From contig CALOEL010000002.1 of assembly GCA_942492375.1 (NCBI GenBank), forward strand, positions 62,001 through 126,000: a DNA stretch of 64,000 nt, in the 5' to 3' direction. Below the pieces are notes generated by a model. The model was not told the DNA's origin, searched no databases, and saw only the letters and a program-made list of their open reading frames with translations. Made by a program: the position numbers and the translations under genes. Positions 26,637 through 35,372 of the stretch are shown here, one piece after another; positions within the stretch are counted from its first letter, which is position 1; each line of letters starts with the position of its first letter. This stretch comes from JAHEAO01 sp942492375 (lineage in GTDB: Bacteria; Pseudomonadota; Alphaproteobacteria; Rhodobacterales; Rhodobacteraceae).

Positions 26637-27569
26637 GGGACCCTTTCTGCTGGTGGGATTGGTGCCGCCCGGGGCGGCGAAAGCGCGGAAGGCGGTGACG
26701 GGATCAGCGAGATCATCGGCGAGACCGGCGGCGATGGCATGAGCACCGCGGAACACTGCCGCTTCAGTGGCAAGTGCTGCGGAATGGCTCAGCCGGTCCC
26801 CGCGACCGGCGGCGACGGTTTCTGCAAAGAGGAAGCGCACGACCTCCAGCTCGCGCTGCATCTGGTCGCGCACCGCCTCGGGCAATGGCTGGTACGGATT
26901 GGCATCGACCTTGTGCGCACCCGCATGGATCAGCGTGACCGCGATGCCCTTCTGGTCGAGGGCGCCACTCATGTCGGTGTGCAAGGCCACCACACCGATG
27001 CTGCCGACAGCGCCGGTGCGGGGCAGGATGATCCGGTCGGCCTGAGATGCCAGGACGTAGCCTGCGGACAGCGCATGTTCAGACACGAAAGCATGAACCG
27101 GCTTGTGCGCCCGCGCAGCCCGGATCTGATCTGCGAGATCGAAGGCTCCGGCCACCTCGCCGCCGAAGCTGTCGATGTCCAGCGCAATGCCGCGCACGGC
27201 AGGGTCGCCCAGTGCCGCCTGCAGCTGTGCAGCGATACCCTCATAGGAAGTCAGGCCCGAAGATTGCCCGATCCAGGCGCCGCGATGTACCAGCGTGCCT
27301 GCAATTCCGATCACCGCAATGCCGTCGATCAGGGCGAAGAGTTGACCTCCATTGCGCTCCAGGCGCTGGGCGAGATCATTGCCGAACAGCGAGGCGCGGG
27401 CAGGCAAGGAGGCGGGTTCAAAGTCGCCGGTGGGCAGTTCGACACCCTCGAAGGTGATCTCCTGGCCGGTGATCCTTGGCCCCAGCCCCGAGAGGAAGGC
27501 CAGCGCCTTGGCTGGCTCGACCATCAGCGGCGTGTTGAACGCGCGCTGGGAGATTTGGGCGTGATGCAT
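26244..27569 (-). CDS. Phage prohead protease (S49/SppA-like, lambda gpC) with scaffold C-terminus
   Basis: 441 residues, nearly the length of lambda gpC (439). Residues ~75-310 are an S49 peptidase domain. The nucleophile is probably Ser168 in HALSAGYVLASQADRI, and the general base Lys220 in HAGAHKVDANP. The C-terminal ~130 residues are Ala/Pro/Thr-rich and helical, like the Nu3 scaffold portion of lambda gpC. The protease cleaves scaffold and portal during maturation. A second VapBC-type pair lies between this gene and the portal gene. Confidence 0.9.
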   Translation of the reverse strand: MHHAQISQRAFNTPLMVEPAKALAFLSGLGPRITGQEITFEGVELPTGDFEPASLPARASLFGNDLAQRLERNGGQLFALIDGIAVIGIAGTLVHRGAWIGQSSGLTSYEGIAAQLQAALGDPAVRGIALDIDSFGGEVAGAFDLADQIRAARAHKPVHAFVSEHALSAGYVLASQADRIILPRTGAVGSIGVVALHTDMSGALDQKGIAVTLIHAGAHKVDANPYQPLPEAVRDQMQRELEVVRFLFAETVAAGRGDRLSHSAALATEAAVFRGAHAIAAGLADDLADPVTAFRAFAAPGGTNPTSRKGPMMTTTPTDAPNPAPAAATPAATVAQTAPEPPISTAAPTPDAAAMTAGAVRAEAAEVAQVCAQAGRLGVNIDAADAVTRGLKPEAIRARVLADLAARSDAAGIIATAPAATAPKDSPIIAAAKKAATDARR

Positions 27570-27675
27570 ATTGAGAACCTGTCGCGGCGGTCATCAGGAA
27601 ATGGCGCGGTCTTGATTTGTGGCGGCTCCTCCCGATATAGTAAGGAGGAATGCCAAAATGTAAGGAATCTGTGTG

Positions 27676-27927
27676 ATGCAGGAATCGACGGTGACCACCA
27701 AAGGCCAGACAACCCTGCCGCGCGACGTGCGGGCGGCGCTTGGGCTCGAGAGCGGCGACAAGGTCCGCTATGTCATGATGAACGGCGAGGTCAGGCTGTT
27801 GAAGGCCCGACCCGTAGCGGAACTCGAAGGCGTGCTGGCACGGCCGGGCGCGAAGCCAGTCAGCCTCGATGAGATGGATAGCGCGATCGCAGCCGCGGCA
27901 ACCGACGGGATGCGTCCCGTCAAATGA
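27676..27927 (+). CDS. AbrB/VapB-type antitoxin, module 2
   Basis: 83 residues from ATG 27676. The AbrB/SpoVT core reads STVTTKGQTTLPRDVRAALG and then GDKVRYVMMNGEVRLLKARP; the flexible C-terminal part would wrap the toxin. It overlaps the toxin start by 4 bp (ATGA). It is unrelated in detail to the antitoxin at 20307, so the two modules were acquired separately. It is transcribed against the phage late operon. Confidence 0.85.
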   Translation: MQESTVTTKGQTTLPRDVRAALGLESGDKVRYVMMNGEVRLLKARPVAELEGVLARPGAKPVSLDEMDSAIAAAATDGMRPVK

Positions 27928-28322
27928 TCGCCATCGACACCAATGTGCTGGTCCGGTTCCTGACGCAGGATGAACCGGGCCAGGCGACTGCGGCCAGCGC
28001 TTTCATGCGCAGCCTGACGCCCGCCGCACCGGGCTTTATCAGCCGCGAAGTGATGGTCGAGCTCGTTTGGGTGCTGGAGCGTGCGTATGGCCATGGCCGC
28101 ACGGCAGTGTCCGCGGCGCTGGAAGGGCTGCTGGCCGCGGTCGAGATCGAAATCGAGGCCGCCGATGATGTTGGGTCGGCGGTGTTCCGGTATCGCGATG
28201 ACGGGTTCGGTTTCGCGGACCTGATGATTGCCGCCGCCGCAAGACGCGCGGGAGCCGCGTCGCTGGTGACCTTCGATCGCAAGGCGGCGCGCCTGCCGGG
28301 TGTAGACCTCCTGCCCGTCTGA
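27924..28322 (+). CDS. VapC-type PIN-domain toxin, module 2
   Basis: 132 residues. PIN residues are present: MIAIDTNVLVRFLTQDE (Asp), SREVMVELVWVLERAY (Glu), GFGFADLMIAAAARRAG (Asp) and LVTFDRKAARLPGV (Asp). It is a probable ribonuclease toxin held by the adjacent antitoxin. It stops 5 bp before the 3' end of the convergent portal gene, so the insertion point is exactly intergenic. Confidence 0.9.
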   Translation: MIAIDTNVLVRFLTQDEPGQATAASAFMRSLTPAAPGFISREVMVELVWVLERAYGHGRTAVSAALEGLLAAVEIEIEAADDVGSAVFRYRDDGFGFADLMIAAAARRAGAASLVTFDRKAARLPGVDLLPV

Positions 28323-28327
28323 CTGCG

Positions 28328-29833
28328 TCACGTTTCATCCTTGGCGGTGGCCTTGACCTCGGCGGTGTCGTCCACCTCTTCGTCGTCGGTGGTACCGTCG
28401 GTTTGCTCTCCGCCGACATTGCCCTTCGCCCCACCTGGCCCCTGCGCCGGCGATCCGGGGCGGCGAAAGTCGAGGCCCAGATCAAGTTCGCGTTTGCGTT
28501 CGGCGGCGATCTCGCGGTCAACCTGTTCGGCGTCATAGCCGCGCTCGGAGATCGCTTGGGTGCGGGATTTCAGGCCGGCTTCGATCTGGACGATCTCGGC
28601 CGAGGCATCCTTCATCGGGTCGACCCAGTCCCATTTCGTCGGCAGCCAGGCGCAGGCCTGGTATTGGCGGCGCTGGCTGTCATAGCCGGGCAGGTCAATC
28701 GCACCTGATAGCACGGCCACATCCAGCCAGCGGGACCAGACCGCGCGGCAGAGCTGGAACACCAGCACGCCATGCTGCCAGGCCGAGATGCGACGGCGGA
28801 ATTCCAGGAGCGAGATGCGGGTATTGGAGAAGTTGCCCTTGGCGGTATCGCCGGTCAGGTAGCCATAGGGAATGCCAAGTGCTGCCCCGATTTGTAGTAG
28901 CGTCCGGTACTGGAACGGCTCATAGGTGCCGCCCGAGTCTGGCGTCGCCGGGGTGGAGACATCCTCACCGGGATCCAGCCGCACGACCTGACCGGGTTCA
29001 ACCTCCAGATCCTCCTCGGTCGGTTCCAGCGGGGTTTCAGGGGCGGGCGAGGTGATGAACATCGCGAACATCGCCGCGATCTTCTTCCGCTCCAGCTCGG
29101 CATCGTCATAGAGATCGAGGGTGAACAGCTTCACGATTGCGGCGGCAAAGCGTGACACACCGCGCAGCTGGCCCGCCTCGACCGGGTCAAGGACGTGGAT
29201 CACATCTGCGGCTGGGACGCGGACCGTTTCCCCGACAAGGCCGGGGTCGGTCATGTCGCCCGGATGGCGGCGCAGGAAGTGATAGGCCACGCGGCGGCCG
29301 ATGGGATCGAACTCGATGCCCTGGCGGATCAGCCCAGCGCCGGGCAGCGTACGGTTCATGTCGAGCGGCAGCATTTCGGACGGCAGCATCTGCAATTGCA
29401 ACGGGACTGTCAGGCCATCTTCCGCCCGGCGTGTCCGGATCCGGATGAACACTTCGCCCGACAGGAACACTTCGCGTGCCGCCCGGCGCTGCAGCCCGTA
29501 GAAATCCGTCAGCCCCTCGGCGTCGGCGTCATCCGTCCAGGCGAGCCAGAGTGCCTGCAATTGCTCTTTCAGCTCCGCATCCGCGATGGAACTGGAAGGC
29601 TTGATGCCATCGCCGACGACATTGCTGGCAAAGGACTCGACTGCGTTGGCGGCATAGCCATTGTTCCTGACCAGCCAGCGGGCGCGCGCCGTGATGGTGT
29701 CGCCAGACGCGGCGATCAGCGTGTTCACATGCGCGCGTGACGCCCGGAACCCGCGCAGCCGCCGGTGGGCTTGCGCCGCATCAAAGCCGCCGATGATCGA
29801 GCCGAGCCGCTGGCGGAAGCCTTCAAAGGCCAT
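28328..29833 (-). CDS. Phage portal protein (lambda gpB family)
   Basis: 501 residues (lambda gpB 533). LVRNNGYAANAVESFASNVV, IDPIGRRVAYHFLRRHPGD-like and DVIHVLDPVEAGQLRGVSRF segments are typical of lambda-type portals, and KGNFSNTRISLLEFRR marks the crown/wing region. It forms the dodecameric channel through which terminase packages DNA. The acidic C-terminus is low complexity. It starts 3 bp after the gpW-like gene. Confidence 0.92.
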   Translation of the reverse strand: MAFEGFRQRLGSIIGGFDAAQAHRRLRGFRASRAHVNTLIAASGDTITARARWLVRNNGYAANAVESFASNVVGDGIKPSSSIADAELKEQLQALWLAWTDDADAEGLTDFYGLQRRAAREVFLSGEVFIRIRTRRAEDGLTVPLQLQMLPSEMLPLDMNRTLPGAGLIRQGIEFDPIGRRVAYHFLRRHPGDMTDPGLVGETVRVPAADVIHVLDPVEAGQLRGVSRFAAAIVKLFTLDLYDDAELERKKIAAMFAMFITSPAPETPLEPTEEDLEVEPGQVVRLDPGEDVSTPATPDSGGTYEPFQYRTLLQIGAALGIPYGYLTGDTAKGNFSNTRISLLEFRRRISAWQHGVLVFQLCRAVWSRWLDVAVLSGAIDLPGYDSQRRQYQACAWLPTKWDWVDPMKDASAEIVQIEAGLKSRTQAISERGYDAEQVDREIAAERKRELDLGLDFRRPGSPAQGPGGAKGNVGGEQTDGTTDDEEVDDTAEVKATAKDET

Positions 29834-29836
29834 CGA

Positions 29837-30049
29837 TCACAGGCCCTTGGAGGCGACCGTGCCCCAGCGGCGGCGCCGGCGCGTGCCCGATTCAGCCGCA
29901 ATCCGGGCCTCCAGATCGCTGATCGCTGTCGCCAGTTCCGCATCCGAGCCATAGGTGACGCTCTTGCCATCATAGCTGACCGAGCGGACGCCGGCGTAAC
30001 GCGCCTCCTGCAACGCGGCCAGCAAGGCGCGCATCCGTTCCAGATCCAT
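29837..30049 (-). CDS. Phage head-tail connector protein gpW-like
   Basis: 70 residues (lambda gpW 68). The alpha-beta-alpha plan shows as MDLERMRALLAALQEARYAG, then VSYDGKSVTYGSDAELATAI and a basic tail (GTRRRRRWG). It sits between terminase and portal genes as in lambda, nearly abutting both. It is needed to stabilise packaged heads. Confidence 0.85.
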   Translation of the reverse strand: MDLERMRALLAALQEARYAGVRSVSYDGKSVTYGSDAELATAISDLEARIAAESGTRRRRRWGTVASKGL

Positions 30050-30050
30050 C

Positions 30051-32108
30051 TCAATCCCTCATGAAGTTCGGTGTGTAGGCCCGGCGCTTGCGGCGCGGCG
30101 TTGTTGGTGTTCCGGCTTTCGGTGCGGCAGGTGCTTCGGGTTCGACGGGTGCGGCCGGTTGGGCTGCCGGGCGGGTTTCCACCCCGGCCTGCGCCTCCAG
30201 CCTGCGCCATGTCGCCTCGTCCCAGCGATCCGCACCGAGGATCCACGCCGCCGCGCGGGCATAGACCCGGCAGTCCAGCGCCTCGTTGCGCTCGCGCATC
30301 TTCTGCCATTCGGGGTGGGCATAGCCGCGCTTGTTGCGCACCGTGACCAGCTGCTCGGCCACCAGCTGTTTCAGCCATTCGGTGTCGATCCAGTCGGGCA
30401 GGTGCATGGTGCCCGGGGCATCGCAGATGCCGAGAGCCCGGTCTTCATCGGAGGGCCGTTCCAGACGCAGGAAGCGATAGGTCTCGGTCTTGAAGGTTGC
30501 GGTGGCGATCGACCATAGCCGCGCGCCGCGGCGAAGTCGTCTGCCGCCGATCGTGGCATCGACAAAGGTTGGTCCAGACACCGGTGTGGCCCGGCTGAAC
30601 CCTTCCAGCCCTTTGATCGGGGAGACTTGCTCAAAGCCCTGCCTGCGCGCCCATGCGTAAACCGCTGCCGCCTCATAGCCGGTGTCGATCGCCAGCTTGG
30701 CGATCATCATCACAGCACCATTGGCATGGACCCATGTCCGACCCAGCAGCGCGGTCAGCTTGTCCCAACAGGCCGGATCATCCGGGCCACCCTCTAGACG
30801 CAAGTGATCGACAAGCCAGCTTTCCAAGCCCCGACCCCAGGCCCAGATGTCGATCTCGATTCGGTCTTTCTGCACATCGACGCCCGCTGTCAGGAACAGC
30901 CCGCCCTCGGGGATCTGCACGCCCGCGTAAGCCTCGCGCCGTTCCGCCAGCCGCTGCCATTCCGGCGCGTCGCCGCTTTCCACCCAGGTCTCGCCCAAGA
31001 GCGTGTTGCGCGCCGCGCGCAGCATCTCTTCCGAGCCTTGCGCTGCCAGCCAGTCCCGCGCGATCTGCGCCCAGCTTTTCCAGCCCAGCGGAGAATAGAG
31101 GGCCGAGAGGTGGAAGCCGATCGAATGCGGATCGGCCGAGACCGCCGTCGCCCGCCATTCACCCTTTTCCAGCATCCGGGTCTTGTGATGTTCGGCGATC
31201 GGCTTCTCGCAGCCTTCGCAATGGTAAGCCGCGGTGTCAGGTCGGCCCTTGTCCCAGCGCAACCGCTCAAAACGGAGCCATTGCATCGCCCCGCAATGCG
31301 GGCAGGCCACGAAGTAGCGCCGCTGGTCGCTGGCCTCGTATTCCCGCTCGATCCGGCTCAACCCCCGGATCGTCGGGGTCGAGACCATGAACACCTTGCG
31401 CCGGTGCGAGAAGGTCGTGGTGCGCGCCTCGGCCAAGGTGACCGGATCGCCTTCCTCGTCTGCCGAGGCCGGATAGGCATCGACCTCATCGAGAAAGATG
31501 TAGCGCGCAGGCATCGAGCGCAGACCCGTGGCGCTGTTGGCGCCGGTCAGCACCAGGATGCCGCCGGGGAATTCCTTGGACAGCATCGAGTTGCCAGCAT
31601 CGCGCGATCGGGCCGGGTTCACCCGCTCCCGCAGCGCCGGGCTTTCTGCGATCAAAGGATCGAGCCGTCCGCGCGAGCTGCGCTTGGCCATCTCCACCGT
31701 CGGCAGCACCGCCAGCATCGGACCCGGCGCGTGGTGGATGACGAAGCCAATCCAGTTGTTCCCCGCTTCGGTCGCCCCCACCTGCGCGGCTTTCATGAAG
31801 CTGATCCGCTGCGCCGGATGGCGAGGGCTGAGCGCATCCATGATCTCGCGCAGGTAGGGCGTGCGCGCGGTGCGGTATTGCCCCGGCTCGGCTGAGGCCC
31901 GCGACGACAGCTTGCGGTGCTGATCGGCCCATTCCGACACCGTCAGGTCGGGATCGGGCCGCATCCCCCGGCGCCAGGCGCGCAGTATGTCCTCGGCGCC
32001 GTCAAAACCGAGGTCGAGCCCGTCTGTCAGTTGGTCTTCGGTCAGACCGTAATCGTCACCCGAGTGAGACCCGGAGATCGGCGAGGGCGTCGAGTTGCGC
32101 TCTGACAT
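30051..32108 (-). CDS. Phage terminase large subunit (lambda gpA family)
   Basis: 685 residues (lambda gpA 641). The ATPase part has a Walker-A-like AAQVGATEAGNNWIG (about 109-116) and a Walker B in ARYIFLDEVDAYPAS (203-210). CX2C pairs (CPHCGAMQ, CEGCEKP) follow, then the C-terminal nuclease region. It packages DNA with the Nu1-like subunit and cuts at cos sites. Its start lies inside the small-subunit gene (53-bp overlap). The final 45 residues are Pro/Ala-rich and basic. Confidence 0.93.
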   Translation of the reverse strand: MSERNSTPSPISGSHSGDDYGLTEDQLTDGLDLGFDGAEDILRAWRRGMRPDPDLTVSEWADQHRKLSSRASAEPGQYRTARTPYLREIMDALSPRHPAQRISFMKAAQVGATEAGNNWIGFVIHHAPGPMLAVLPTVEMAKRSSRGRLDPLIAESPALRERVNPARSRDAGNSMLSKEFPGGILVLTGANSATGLRSMPARYIFLDEVDAYPASADEEGDPVTLAEARTTTFSHRRKVFMVSTPTIRGLSRIEREYEASDQRRYFVACPHCGAMQWLRFERLRWDKGRPDTAAYHCEGCEKPIAEHHKTRMLEKGEWRATAVSADPHSIGFHLSALYSPLGWKSWAQIARDWLAAQGSEEMLRAARNTLLGETWVESGDAPEWQRLAERREAYAGVQIPEGGLFLTAGVDVQKDRIEIDIWAWGRGLESWLVDHLRLEGGPDDPACWDKLTALLGRTWVHANGAVMMIAKLAIDTGYEAAAVYAWARRQGFEQVSPIKGLEGFSRATPVSGPTFVDATIGGRRLRRGARLWSIATATFKTETYRFLRLERPSDEDRALGICDAPGTMHLPDWIDTEWLKQLVAEQLVTVRNKRGYAHPEWQKMRERNEALDCRVYARAAAWILGADRWDEATWRRLEAQAGVETRPAAQPAAPVEPEAPAAPKAGTPTTPRRKRRAYTPNFMRD

Positions 32109-32601
32109 GGGTTTCCAGCACCCTTTGCAGGATCGCGGCCTCGATGATCACCGGTCGCACCGGATTGCCGGATTGCTTGTCCACCTCCGCTGCCACTTCG
32201 GCCGCGATCAGCGCCGCCACTCTGCTGGGCCAGGTCACCCATGTGTCGCGCTCCTGCCGGGCGAGTCGAAACACCAGCGTCTCGGCCCGCGCGCGGTCCA
32301 CTAGCGTGCCCTTCTTCTTCTGGATCGCCAGCTGACGTTCCTGCGCCTGGTAAACCGTCAGCGCGGTGCGGGCCTTCAGGTACGACGAGCTGTCAGCGGG
32401 GCCGGAAAACCCCGTATCACATCCGACAGATCGGCGCTGTTGATCCGGATCGGTCATTTCGCCGCGACGCACGTCGGACGCCGCCGCATTGATCGAGCCG
32501 TCGTCAAAGACCACCAGCCGCCCGGACTTACGGGCCTTCTGGATCGCTCCGCGCGACAGGCCGGAATGCGCGGCATAGTCCCGCTCGCTCATTCCCTCCA
32601 T
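32056..32601 (-). CDS. Phage terminase small subunit (lambda Nu1-like)
   Basis: 181 residues, the same length as lambda Nu1. The N-terminal winged-helix DNA-binding part reads MSERDYAAHSGLSRGAIQKA and GRLVVFDDGSINAAASD; the rest is helical (LTVYQAQERQLAIQKKKGTL). The start may be the first or fourth codon. It recognises cos DNA and recruits the large subunit. It is the first gene of the leftward structural operon and is divergent from the DUF3489 gene; cos should lie in or near the 200-bp gap. Confidence 0.85.
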   Translation of the reverse strand: MEGMSERDYAAHSGLSRGAIQKARKSGRLVVFDDGSINAAASDVRRGEMTDPDQQRRSVGCDTGFSGPADSSSYLKARTALTVYQAQERQLAIQKKKGTLVDRARAETLVFRLARQERDTWVTWPSRVAALIAAEVAAEVDKQSGNPVRPVIIEAAILQRVLETHVRAQLDALADLRVSLG

Positions 32602-32799
32602 GGCGCTGTCCGCTTCCGATCAAAGTGCTGATATCGCTTGTTATTCAGTTGATTAGACTTCGCGACAGAGCGACTCTGATCCGGGCGGAACGATCCAATT
32701 CAGGCGAGGAGCACCGGATCGGCCCGGCCCTGCTTTGGCGGGGCTTATCTCGGTAGAAGGCGCCGCGAACCGCACGCGCCGGAACCGATGGAGCAAGAA

Positions 32800-33339
32800 A
32801 TGACCACCCCGACCGACACCCAGTCCCTGATCCTCTCCCGCGCCGCGCGGCAACCGGGCAACCTCGCCCTGCCTCTTCCCGACGGGCTGGCCGGCGCCGC
32901 CGCGAAGATGGTGATCGGCAAGATGATCGGCCGCGGCTGGCTCGAGGAGGCCGAAGCCAACCTGCGCCGCGGCGAGCCGCTCTGGCGCGAGACCGGCGAC
33001 GGACATGGCACCACGCTGGTGGTCACCAAGGCCGGCCTCGAGGCCATCGGGATCGAGCCGGTGGTGGCCGCGACCATGGCTGCGATACCGAGATGCGCGG
33101 CAGTGGCGCCGGAACCGACGCTGCCCGCTCGGCGCGCTGGCACGAAACAGGCGATGCTGATCGCGATGCTTCAGTCCCTCGACGGCGCCACCGTCGCCGA
33201 GATCTCCGCCGCAATGGGCTGGCAGGCCCACACCGTGCGCGGGGCAATTTCCGGGGCACTGAAGAAGAAGCTGGGGCTGCCTGTCGTTTCGGAAAAGGTT
33301 GAGGGGAGAGGGACCGTTTACAAACTGACCAACAACTGA
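32800..33339 (+). CDS. DUF3489-domain protein
   Basis: 179 residues from ATG 32800 (GGAG 8 bases upstream), with an alternative start 4 codons earlier. The C-terminal part (GTKQAMLIAMLQSLDGATVA, EISAAMGWQAHTVRGAISGA, then a KKLGLPV... wing) is the DUF3489 helix-turn-helix-like domain common in alphaproteobacterial phages and islands. The N-terminal half (SRAARQPGNLALPLPDGL, GAAAKMVIGKMIGRGWLEEA) repeats a similar fold. It is probably DNA-binding; the target is unknown. It is one of few rightward genes in the element and faces the terminase operon. Confidence 0.8.
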   Translation: MTTPTDTQSLILSRAARQPGNLALPLPDGLAGAAAKMVIGKMIGRGWLEEAEANLRRGEPLWRETGDGHGTTLVVTKAGLEAIGIEPVVAATMAAIPRCAAVAPEPTLPARRAGTKQAMLIAMLQSLDGATVAEISAAMGWQAHTVRGAISGALKKKLGLPVVSEKVEGRGTVYKLTNN

Positions 33340-33379
33340 CGCCGGGTTTTCGATCATATGCGTATGGGTACCGGTAGCT

Positions 33380-34000
33380 CTAAGTGCAAAGCCCTGCCCA
33401 AGGCCGAACATGGCGCCACCATTCCAGAGGTGTCAGGACCCGGATCGGGAGTAGCCGCAGATAGTTGCGTTTGCGAACAATCGTTCGTCTATCCCGCGTA
33501 CAGAATACGTCGCAATCGAGGCCTACGGCATTCCCGATCAATTCCCGGTCTGCCTTGTCGGGCAGGCCATCTGTGAAGGGTGCGTCGATCATTCTTCTGC
33601 CGACGACCGAGGCATATGCGTTCGCTTCGTCTTCAGGGGAGATCAGATCTATTGCGAATTGCCTCAGTCGATCCCTGCGCGCCCGGTCAGGCGTGTTCTG
33701 GATTTCATGAAGTGTCTTGCGTGATGCCATGACGCTCCAGTTGGCTCGTCTGCCCACAAAGAAGATGTGCATCAACGCTTCGACATCTTCCGCAAGCATC
33801 CTGTCCGCGATTGCTGGCAGTGGCTCCTGATCGAAGATTTGCTCTGAGTAATCGACCAAAAGATTCACGACATTCGTGTCGAGAAAGATTCGCCCCGGGA
33901 CAGCATCATAGGGATAGGTTTTGCAGTCCTCGCTGTGCTCGGCCTGATTGCGATACACTATCCACCGCTGTCTTGTCTCGTCCCACTGCTCGATGCCCAA
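33380..34000 (-). CDS. PIN-like domain protein
   Basis: 206 residues. GRIFLDTNVVNLLVDYSEQ gives the first PIN Asp, and DCDVFCTRDRRTIVRKRNYL resembles the last acidic motif; SVMASRKTLHEIQNT may supply the Glu. It is longer than VapC toxins and has no antitoxin gene beside it, so it may be a stand-alone phage-defence or RNA-processing nuclease. It lies between the DUF3489 and methyltransferase genes. The assignment rests on motif reading only. Confidence 0.6.
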   Translation of the reverse strand: MGIEQWDETRQRWIVYRNQAEHSEDCKTYPYDAVPGRIFLDTNVVNLLVDYSEQIFDQEPLPAIADRMLAEDVEALMHIFFVGRRANWSVMASRKTLHEIQNTPDRARRDRLRQFAIDLISPEDEANAYASVVGRRMIDAPFTDGLPDKADRELIGNAVGLDCDVFCTRDRRTIVRKRNYLRLLPIRVLTPLEWWRHVRPWAGLCT

Positions 34001-34109
34001 GAATTTCTCCGGAGTTTTCCGTGGACTGCTCCTTCGAATGTAGTGGAAGGCGTGTTCCGCCGCCAGTCTACCTTCCGCCGGACTTGTTCCTGAAACGGTA
34101 CCGACGACT

Positions 34110-35372
34110 TCATACCGCGAGTCTCTTCGCCTTCAGGGCGGCGAAGCTCTCGCCGGTTTCCGCCAGCACCGCCACTTCGCCAGTGAACGACTGCCAGCGC
34201 TCAATGGCGACGTCGACATAGGCGGGGTCCAGTTCGACCCCGAAGCAGACGCGCCCAGTAGTCTCGGCCGCGATCAACGTAGTGCCTGACCCCATGAAGG
34301 GTTCATAAACCGCCTGCCCGGGGCTGGAATTGTTGAGGATCGGGCGGCGCATGCATTCGACTGGCTTCTGGGTGCCGTGCACGGTGTTGGTATCCTGCTC
34401 GCGATTGGTGATGGTCCAGAGCGTGGTCTGCTTGCGATCGCCCGCCCAATGGCCTTTGCCCTTGGCGCGCACCGCATACCAGCATGGTTCGTGCTGCCAG
34501 TGATAATCGCCGCGACTCAGCACCAGCCGGTCCTTGGCCCAGATGATCTGCGACCGGATGGCGAAGCCTGTGGCCGTCAGGCTGTCGGCCACGGTCGCAG
34601 CATGCAGCGCACCGTGCCAGACATAGGCGACGTCGCCCGGAAACAGCGCCCAGGCCTCGCGCCAGTCGGCGCGGTCGTCATTGAGGACCTTGCCGGTGCG
34701 TTTCGTCTTGGCCGCGCCCGCGGCGTTGCGCCAGGACGGATCATACTCCACGCCATAGGGTGGATCGGTGACCATCAGCAGTGGTTTCACGTCACCCAGC
34801 AGCCACCCGACCACTTCGGCCGAGGTGCTGTCGCCGCAGATCAGTCGGTGCGGCCCGAGCTGCCAGAGGTCGCCAGGCACCGATACCGGCGTGACCGGCG
34901 GCTCCGGTGCGTCATCCTCACCCTCGACCGGGTCGCCGTCGCCCAGCGCCTCGGGATCTCGCAGCAGGGCGTCAAGATCGTCGTCACTGATCCCAAGGAG
35001 TGTCAGGTCGAAATCCTCAGCCAGTAGCCCCGCGATCTCGTCGCGCAGCATGGCCTCATCCCAATCGCCAAGCTCGGTCAGCTTGTTGTCGGCGATGCGA
35101 TAGGCCCGGCGCTCGGCCTCGTCGAGATGGCCGAGACGGATCACCGGCACCTCGGTCAGTCCCAGCATGGTCGCCGCCAGCACTCGACCGTGGCCGGCGA
35201 TCAGCTCACCATCGTCAGCCACCATGCAGGGCACAGTCCAGCCGAACTTCGCCATGCTGGCGGCGATCTTCGCCACCTGGTCGTCTGCGTGCATCTTGGC
35301 ATTGCGGGCACAGGGGCGCAGCCGGTCGATCGGCCAGCTCTCGATCTGGCTCGGTGCGAAGACGAGGTCCAT
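34110..35372 (-). CDS. ParB-like N-terminal domain fused to a DNA N4/N6 methyltransferase
   Basis: 420 residues. Residues ~5-110 are a ParB/Srx-type domain (IDRLRPCARNAKMHADDQVA, GELIAGHGRVLAATMLGL). Residues ~165-410 are a beta-class amino-methyltransferase with motif IV TDPPYG at 202-207 before motif I EPFMGSGTT at 357-365. Such fusions are frequent phage orphan methylases that protect phage DNA from restriction. No cognate nuclease adjoins it. The recognition site is unknown. Confidence 0.9.
   Translation of the reverse strand: MDLVFAPSQIESWPIDRLRPCARNAKMHADDQVAKIAASMAKFGWTVPCMVADDGELIAGHGRVLAATMLGLTEVPVIRLGHLDEAERRAYRIADNKLTELGDWDEAMLRDEIAGLLAEDFDLTLLGISDDDLDALLRDPEALGDGDPVEGEDDAPEPPVTPVSVPGDLWQLGPHRLICGDSTSAEVVGWLLGDVKPLLMVTDPPYGVEYDPSWRNAAGAAKTKRTGKVLNDDRADWREAWALFPGDVAYVWHGALHAATVADSLTATGFAIRSQIIWAKDRLVLSRGDYHWQHEPCWYAVRAKGKGHWAGDRKQTTLWTITNREQDTNTVHGTQKPVECMRRPILNNSSPGQAVYEPFMGSGTTLIAAETTGRVCFGVELDPAYVDVAIERWQSFTGEVAVLAETGESFAALKAKRLAV

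Noticed and set aside
7000..32600. Gene transfer agent instead of prophage
   Set aside because: Some tail genes resemble GTA genes, but the lambda-type gpA/Nu1 terminase, gpD/gpE capsid, gpW/gpU/gpZ set, an integrase and replication-type module, and cargo genes point to a cos-type siphoprophage.
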